Source: Cocos nucifera (Eukaryota; Streptophyta; Magnoliopsida; Arecales; Arecaceae). From it: a stretch of DNA of 64,000 nucleotides. Below, piece by piece: positions 57,716 through 64,000 of the stretch. Numbering within the stretch: position 1 is the stretch's first letter; every line of letters begins with the position of its first letter. The stretch is taken from NCBI GenBank assembly GCA_006176705.1, contig QRFJ01004846.1, positions 1-64,000 of the forward strand, read 5' to 3'. The position numbers were made by a program, and so were the translations under genes. A model generated the notes under the pieces. The model saw nothing but the letters and a program-made list of their open reading frames with translations. It had not been told where the DNA came from and made no database searches.

Positions 57716-58245
57716 AAGGAACTAGTGCTTCTAAGATTGAACTTGGGGAAGTTTGATAGATAGAAAAACTGACACCAAGAACTAAACCTAAACCAGATTT
57801 AATAAGATAAAATCTAGAACCTAGTGTAAAGTCATCCTTAAGATGACCTAGTAGGATACCACATCAGTTAGATAAATACTATGATTTCTTAGTCTGGGAT
57901 AGTGATCCTATTAAGCTTGATGAAAATGATGAGGATCTAATCACCTATATGGATGCAATACAGAGATCTGATTCTGAGAAATGGCTAGGAGACATGAGAT
58001 CCAAAATGGAGTCCATGAAGGTCAATAATGTATGGACATTAGTTAATCCACCTAAATAGGTAAAACCCATAGGATGTAAGTGGGTCTTCAAAAGAAAAAG
58101 ATGCATAGATGGCAAGGTGGAGGGCTATAAAATCTATCTGATTACCAAGAGATATCATCAGTATTATGGTATTGACTATGACAAGACATTTTTTTCTATG
58201 GCAATGCTAAAATTCATTCAGATCATACTTGTAATAGCACATCTT
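57716..58245 (+). pseudogene. Reverse transcriptase start of element F, truncated
   Basis: Linker and the first third of RT: RSDSEKWLGDMRSKMESMK at about 57965, NVWTLVNPP, KPIGCKWVFKRKRCIDGKVE and YYGIDYDKTFFSMAMLKF at about 58165. The catalytic YVDD region and RNase H are gone; at about 58246 the sequence switches to an Angela-like LTR fragment. The junction lacks an LTR end, so it looks like a deletion or illegitimate joining. Confidence 0.8.
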
Positions 58246-58719
58246 ATATCACATTGTATATTAAAGTATCTGTAATACATCTATTGAGTTAATAGGTATG
58301 ATAACACATATTCTTAAGAGTTAAAAATTTAAGGCATGAGTTATCATAATTAACTCATAAATTGCATTCGATCGTAGGATCATCATGAGGATGGTGATCG
58401 ATCTAGAAGATCGATATACAATTACTTTCTTAGGATTGATGAGTCTTGAGTCTATAGTATGGAGGCATCAGAGTAAAAGTATAGGTACTCGTTAGAGAAT
58501 GAGGGTACTGAGCATGACCACCTCGAGTAGTCATAAGAAAGCCTATCTTCTCATTAGTGACTAGCTTGATGCTGCAGTGTGTGTCTAGTTCTTTGATCTA
58601 AGGTGCATTGGAAGTTCACCTTGAGGGTGTTATAGTTTGACTACACCACAACTCGATCTCTTAGCCATTCAGAATCCTAAGGTGTATGTTGGCTATAGCA
58701 TGTTCATTGTAGGAATTGG
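58246..58719 (+). repeat. Angela-like LTR fragment
   Basis: Matches LTR C from roughly 105 bases inside its left end (TATCACA...TCTGTAATACATC) to about base 580, where the LARD-like LTR interrupts. The remainder should follow beyond the window if copy D and the LARD-like LTR are removed. Confidence 0.8.
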
Positions 58720-59273
58720 TGTGAGCATTGATGGTGCTCCCAAGCCTTAGGAGGCCATGGGAGGAGCTAGAGTGTTGGCTCCAAGGATTTCAGGGGATTG
58801 GTTGGTGCTTCAGAGACCTGGGACACAAGATGAAGTAAGAAACCAAAGTCAAAGAATTAAGACTATAGAAAGAAGATTTTCTGTAAGTTAGCTGGCTCAG
58901 TCCAAAACTAGGTTGGCTAAGTCTCAGAGTATAGGTAAAATAGAGAGCTTAGCATTCGGAACTGTTGGCATGGCATAGGATTGGGCCGGCTTAGTTTTAG
59001 ACTGAGCCAACCTAGTAGAACTTAGCTTGCTTAGTGCTGAGACTGAGTCGGCTCAGTGCACGAGCAGAGTTACGCGAGGGTGTATTTTGAACTAGGGTCT
59101 GGATTGATCCTATGGGTCTTAAGGCCTAGTTTGAGAGGCCTTAAGGTGGCTAATTCATGTATGGATCGGGTTTATATCCAGAGGATGAGAGCATGGGAGA
59201 CATGGGTGTACATGGGCTCGGTGAGTGCTTTCATGTATTGGGTTAGCCAAGAGAATTTTTGGTTGGGCCTAGT
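58720..59273 (+). repeat. LARD-like LTR, left part, interrupted by element D
   Basis: TGTGAGCATTGATGG start, 554 bp matching 28753-29300. It is cut by the LTR of D at 59274, just before the expected TATA box. ATTGG (58715-58719) precedes it and would be its left duplication. Confidence 0.82.
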
Positions 59274-61548
59274 TGAAGGAAAATCCTGATTTCCTGGACT
59301 AGGTTCGTTCAAATCTGATCAGATCAAGAGATGTATTTCAAAAATTTTTCTCTTTGATGTAGATCAAATCTAAGAAGTTTCAGATCTGATTATTATTATT
59401 TTAAAATTAAAATAAAATTAGATAAATTAAATTAAATTTAATTTGCCTTGATATGGGTAATCCTATTACCCATTGATGATCTTGTTTGCAGCAGAAGGTT
59501 CTGGATCTGGCCATGCAAGTGCCTGGCCTCTACCGATATCCACTCAGGCTGGATCTAGAGATCCTCTTCTTCTCTATCATATCTCCAAAAATCAGATCTG
59601 GATCTGATCTGAAGGATCTTCAAAACTCCTTTTGAAGATCAGCAGTCATCCTTTGCAGCAGCGCAGCCTTCTAGCTTTCAGTCGCCTTTCTTTGATCTGG
59701 ATCGCACCAACCAAGGTCCAAAACTTCTTTTGGACGTGGAGAGGAGAGGGAGAAGGTGGGTTTGGCATGGAGGAAGAAGGGAGAGGCAACCTTGGGGCAT
59801 GGGGAATTATAATTCAAACATAGTTGGGCGCAGGGTCTTATTTATAGACTAACTGTGATCCAACTCCTCTTCTTCCCAACCAATCACAACCCTTTGTGAA
59901 ATCAGATCTAAATCTGATTGGTGGGAATAGAGTCCCCTGGATTCCTCCTTAGAGGGTGCCTAAGACCAGTCAAAGTTGGTTCTTAGGAGAACTCTAATTG
60001 GAATCCAAAAAGGAGATGGAGTCCCTATCCAACAGGGACTCCTAGGCGCCTCCAACTTGGGCACACGCCAAGGGTGGCGTGCGCCCTCTTCCTTGCCAGG
60101 TTCTGGTAGGGGGACAGGCCCCCACCAGCTCTCCAATAGGTGCATGACATGTGGTCAAAAGTCAAAGTGTCAATGGTCAACATTTGACCAGTCAAAGGTA
60201 GACTTTTGACCAAAGTCAAAGAACAAGAAATGGCAGGTGACCAAAAATGGCAGGTAATGTCTTACAAAATAAGACAACCTTTTCTGACTTGGACAACCTC
60301 CAGTCAGACCATAGTGAAGGCCTCTGATTGAGCACAAACTCCTTTGGCTCAGTCAGGACAACTTATTTATGATAGTAAAAGAAGAACGTTAGGTTCAATC
60401 GAGTGCTAGCACGATTTTCTTGAACCTAATTGAATCTCATTCAGATCAATTGAACTGGATCAGTTCAATTGATGATCACCAGATTCAAACCCTTGTTTGT
60501 GTGACCCAGTTAGGTTCAGTTCTGTATGGTAATGGGATATGTCATGATCTCTATCATCGACATCATCGAAACTCCTTTCGATGGATCAGAACTCTTCTGA
60601 TTCGAACAGCTAGAATGATCGATCATCTAAATCATTCTAATTGCTCCCAAAATCCACCAGTGACACCTAGCAGTATATGGTGGCAACCCATCAGAGCTGA
60701 ATGCGAACCTCTTGGTGCAGCTACCTGTGTGATTAAGTTCTTCTATCTTGAGCCCCGATCAGATTAGGGTTAAGGTGAACTCGTCAAACCCTAGTTTCTG
60801 TCATATGATGTAATCATTCGATTCAAGTCCGATGTGAAAATCTAAATAGAAACTCTTTCTATTATTTCACTCTGCCATGGCCATGGGCTTCTGGACTTGA
60901 TTCTCATGATCATCATAGGGCTGCTCCTCTACCACCGAGGTAGATAGATTCCATCTTGATGCAATCCAGTTCCTACAATGAACATGCTATAGCCAACATA
61001 CACCTCAGGGTTCCGATATGGCTAGGAGACCGAGTAATGGTGTAGTCAAACTATAACACCCTCAAGGTGAACTGCCGATGCACCTCAGGTCAAAGAACCA
61101 GACACACTACTGCAGCATCGAGTCAGTCATTGACGAGAAGGTAGACTTCCCTAATGACTACTCGAGGTGGTCACGCTCAGTGCCCTCGTTCTCTAACGAG
61201 TACCTGTACTCTCGCTCCGGTGTCTCCACACCGTAGACTCAAGACTCATCTACTAAAGAGAAGCGATTGTACACCAACCTTTCGGATCAATCACCATCCT
61301 CGTGATGATCCTATGGTCGGGAAGCATTTTATGAGTTAATAATGATTATTCATGTCTTAAATTTTCAACTCTTGAAAATATGAATTATCATTACCATTAA
61401 CTCAAAGGATGTATCACAGACACTAAATACACATATGTGATAGAAAATAACCCATTTTATTGATTATTAGTCAAAATTATAATTTTGCCCCTAGAAGTGT
61501 ATTACAAGTGTCAGCCAATTCTGGCTTCTAGGGCACATATATCTAACA
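59274..61548 (-). repeat. 3' LTR of element D
   Basis: 2275 bp; plus strand TGAAGGAAAATCC to ATATATCTAACA, the inverse of LTR C and nearly identical to it. It carries the minus-strand TATA box at 59839-59848 and the W-box cluster at 60154-60219. CTAGT (59269-59273) would be the left duplication; the partner lies outside the window. Confidence 0.93.
60154..60219 (-). promoter_or_regulatory. W-box cluster in LTR of element D
   Basis: At least seven TTGAC/GTCAA cores in 66 bp, the same cluster as in copy C with minor changes, about 300 bp before the TATA box on the minus strand. Confidence 0.6.
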
Positions 61549-61559
61549 ATCTCCCACTT
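61549..61559 (-). other. Polypurine tract of element D
   Basis: Plus ATCTCCCACTT, minus AAGTGGGAGAT, adjoining the 3' LTR and identical to copy C. Confidence 0.85.
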
Positions 61560-61562
61560 GTC

Positions 61563-63363
61563 CTAAAGCCAATTGGCTACAAGTCTAAGTCCCATCTTCT
61601 CAAGGTGGGCTTCGATCTTCTGCTGGCCCAACGGCTTTGTAAGTGGGTCTGCCACATTATCTGTGGAGTTGACTCTCTTGACCTCGACGTAACCCTTCTC
61701 GAGGTAATCGCGGATGAGGTGGTATCGCCGCTCAATGTGCTTGGATTTCTGGTGAGACCTCGGCTCCTTAGCAAGGGCTATGGCGCCATTGTTGTCGCAG
61801 TATAGAGGAATGGCATCTGATGGCATTACTCCAATTTCTGCAGCAAACTTCTTGTACCAGAATGCTTCCTTCGCAGCCTCTGATGCAGCGATATATTCTG
61901 CTTCCATGGTGGAATCTGCTATCACCAGTTTGCTTGGAACTCTTCCAGCTGACAGCACCACCATTGCACACAAACAGACTCCCAGATGTCGACTTTCGAT
62001 CATCTATATCGGACATGAAATCCGAGTCTGTGTATCCCTGGACTTGGAGTTCTCCATTACCAAAGACCAACATCATATCCTTAGTTCTTCTCAAGTACTT
62101 AAGGATACATTTCACAGAAGTCCAGTGTTCTTCACCTGGATTTGACTGATATCTGCTTGTGACACTCACAGCATGGGCTATATCAGGTCGTGTACATAGC
62201 ATGGCATACATGAGGCTCCCTATTGCAGAAGCATAAGGGATCTTGCTCATGCGTTCTATTTCCTCAGGTGTGCTAGGGCACATCTTCTTGGAAAGATGAA
62301 TACCATGTCTGAAGGGTATTAATCCCCTCTTAGAGTTTTCCATACTAAACCTCTTTAGTACTTTCTCTATGTACATCTTCTGTGAAAGTCCTAGCATCCT
62401 ATTCGGTCTATCCCTATAGACCTTAATTCCTAGAATAAAGGATGCTTCACCTAGGTCTTTCATGGAGAATTCCTTGGACAACCATAATTTGACTGTTGTC
62501 AATCATGGGAATATCATTCCCAATAAGGAGGATGTCATCCACGTACAATACGAGGAAGACAACAGCGCTCCCACTGACCTTTTTGAAAACACATGGTTCC
62601 TCTTCATTTTTGATGAAACCAAACTTTTTGATCACATCATTGAAATGAGTGTTCCAGCTCCGAGATGCTTGCTTAAGTCCATATATGGACCTTTGCAGCT
62701 TGCAAACCTTGTGATCAGTATCACTGGATGTGAAACCTAGCGGCTGTTCCATATAGATATCTTCCTCAAGATATCCATTTAAGAATGCCATTTTCACGTC
62801 CATTTGCCATATTTCATAATCGAAATAGGCTGCAACGGCAAGCAATGTGCGGATGGATTTTAGCATAGCCACTGGGAAAAGGTATCCTGATAGTCAATGC
62901 CTTCGCGTTGACTATAACCTTTTGCCACTAGTCTAGCCTTGAATGTCTCCACATTCCCATCTGCACCAATCTTTCTCTTGAAGATCCATTTACACCCAAT
63001 AGGTACTATACCTTCTGGTGGATCTACCAAGGTCCAGACTTGGTTTGAGTGCATCGAGTCAATTTCTGACTGCATTGCCTCTAGCCATTTCTCGGAGTCG
63101 ATATCTGATATCGCCTCGTTGTAGGTTTTGGGATCATCACCATGAGCACCATTACCTACGAGGAACATTTTCTCTACTTCCTCTGAAATAATACCTAAGT
63201 ATCTTTCAGGGGGATGGAAAACTCTTTTCGATCTACGAGGTGGAGGAGGTAGTGTTCTTATTGGCTCAACCTGATTTGGTTCCAATTGGTCCTTAGCTCG
63301 TTGTACTTGTGAGACTTTCTCATCAAGCTTAATCTGCTTTCCAATGCCGCTATCTTGAATAAA
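61563..63363 (-). pseudogene. Reverse transcriptase/RNase H of element D, frameshifted
   Basis: RT and RNase H of a young Angela-like copy. Minus-strand order: linker EPNQVEPIRTLPPPPRRSKR, SEKWLEAMQSEIDSM and GCKWIFKRKIGADG. Next come MDVKMAFLNGYLEEDIYMEQ, GLKQASRSW and LYVDDILLIGND (YVDD near 62535). RNase H has QGYTDSDFMSD, ADSTMEAEYIAAS and YCDNNGAIALAKE. The end is LEKMGLRLVANWL and TAG at 61563-61565. Frame breaks against copy C: one base missing near 62875 (CCC for CCCC), one gained near 62500 and one gained near 61925. The C-terminal 146 codons are intact. Motifs are all conserved. Confidence 0.9.
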
Positions 63364-64000
63364 CTATTTTTCAAGAAAGATGGCATGTCGACTCACAATC
63401 ACATTGTGGTCTTCTGGAATGTAGAAATAGTATCCTAATGACTCTTTAGGATATCCTATGAATCGAGCTCTAAAGGACCTAAACTCTAACTTGTCCGCTT
63501 GTTGTCTTTTGACATGAGCCGGACAACCCCAAATTCTGAGATGACTCAGACTTGGTTTCTTACCGTGCCATATCTCATACGGTGTGGTAGGAACGGTTTT
63601 AGAGGGAACCCTATTCAGTAGATAAATTGAAGTTAACAATGAAGTGTCCCCAAAGAAAATCAGGGAGGTCTGTGAAGCTCATCATGGATCGAACCATATC
63701 CAATAGAGTCCGATTTCTCCATTCTGAAACCCCGTTGAGTTGAGGTGTTCCTGGTGGAGTCCATTGAGAGACTATGCCATTTTTCCTTGAGATAGTCTAG
63801 GAATTCCCGGCTAAGGTATTCACCTCCTCGATCTGATCGAAGAACCTTAATGGGTTTTTCAGTTTGTTTTTCTACTTCATGTCTGAATTCTTTGAACTTT
63901 TCAAAAGCTTCAGACTTGTGTCTCATAAGATACACATACCCATACCTAGACAGATCATCGGTAAAGGTAATGAAGTAGACAAAATTGCCTCTAGCCGGCA
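63364..64000 (-). pseudogene. Integrase of element D, cut by window edge
   Basis: C-terminal two thirds of integrase. From the right edge: PARGNFVYF, YLMRHKSEAFEKFKEF, RSDRGGEYLSREFLDYLKE with the second Asp, then a frame break from an extra A near 63783. Glu follows in SEW, then a second extra base near 63646. LTSIYLLNRVPSKTVPTTPY to SRHAIFLEK is open. The frame ends in UAG at 63366-63364, the shared stop. The first catalytic Asp lies beyond the window. Confidence 0.88.

Overview
The window is plant nuclear DNA, and every part that can be identified is LTR retrotransposon. No host gene, tRNA, rRNA or CRISPR array is visible. The lineages present are Angela/Tork-like and SIRE-like Ty1/Copia, Athila-like and Tat-like Ty3/Gypsy, a TRIM and a LARD-like family. 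Together with initiator-Met-tRNA and Asp-tRNA primer sites and AT-rich LTRs, they point to a repeat-dense, probably pericentromeric region of a seed plant. A monocot, possibly a palm, is my guess from familiarity with such repeats and is not proven here.

Layout. (1) 1-2736: worn Tork-like Copia pol (element X). (2) 2737-19463: Angela-like Copia element A with a 2.2-kb 5' LTR. Its leader carries a solo LTR of the same family (B, 5434-7708, perfect GATAT duplication). Its gag/protease is split by a 7.1-kb Gypsy-derived element with only gag (TR-GAG type, minus strand, 10053-17160). (3) 19464-20463: exactly 1000 N. (4) 20464-25762: 3' part of a second, young copy (C) with its 3' LTR. (5) 25763-29645: two head-to-head LARD-like pieces with about 816-bp LTRs. 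(6) 29646-34820: a Tat-like Gypsy remnant with two tandem-repeat blocks, an antisense Transposase_28-type pseudogene and a promoter-bearing LTR (H). (7) 34821-50943: full-length but decayed Angela-like element E inside LTR H, flanked by GTTGC duplications. Its leader holds a composite insertion (38729-44490) made of a SIRE-like LTR, gag and noncoding interior plus a complete TRIM. (8) 50949-52615: remainder of LTR H and a probable Gypsy LTR. (9) 52652-58245: another decayed Copia element (F), cut in RT. (10) 58246-59273: LTR fragments. (11) 59274-64000: young Angela-like copy D on the minus strand, running off the window.

How the parts relate. A, B, C, D, E and a fragment at 58246 carry seven LTRs of one Angela-like family. 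C and D are nearly identical and young; E is clearly older, its two LTRs differing at roughly one base in eight by eye. Insertion order can be read from nesting: X, then A, then B and TR-GAG; Tat-like H, then E, then the SIRE/TRIM composite; F, then the LTR fragment, then the LARD LTR, then D.

No copy is coding-competent as written. All four Angela-like copies share an in-frame UAG between integrase and RT, and C and D also carry mostly single-base insertions that may be read errors. The observations I rank highest are the shared amber codon, the composite insertion with SIRE and TRIM ends, the WRKY-type W-box cluster in the young LTRs and the antisense Transposase_28 pseudogene. I do not see a convincing new biological system.
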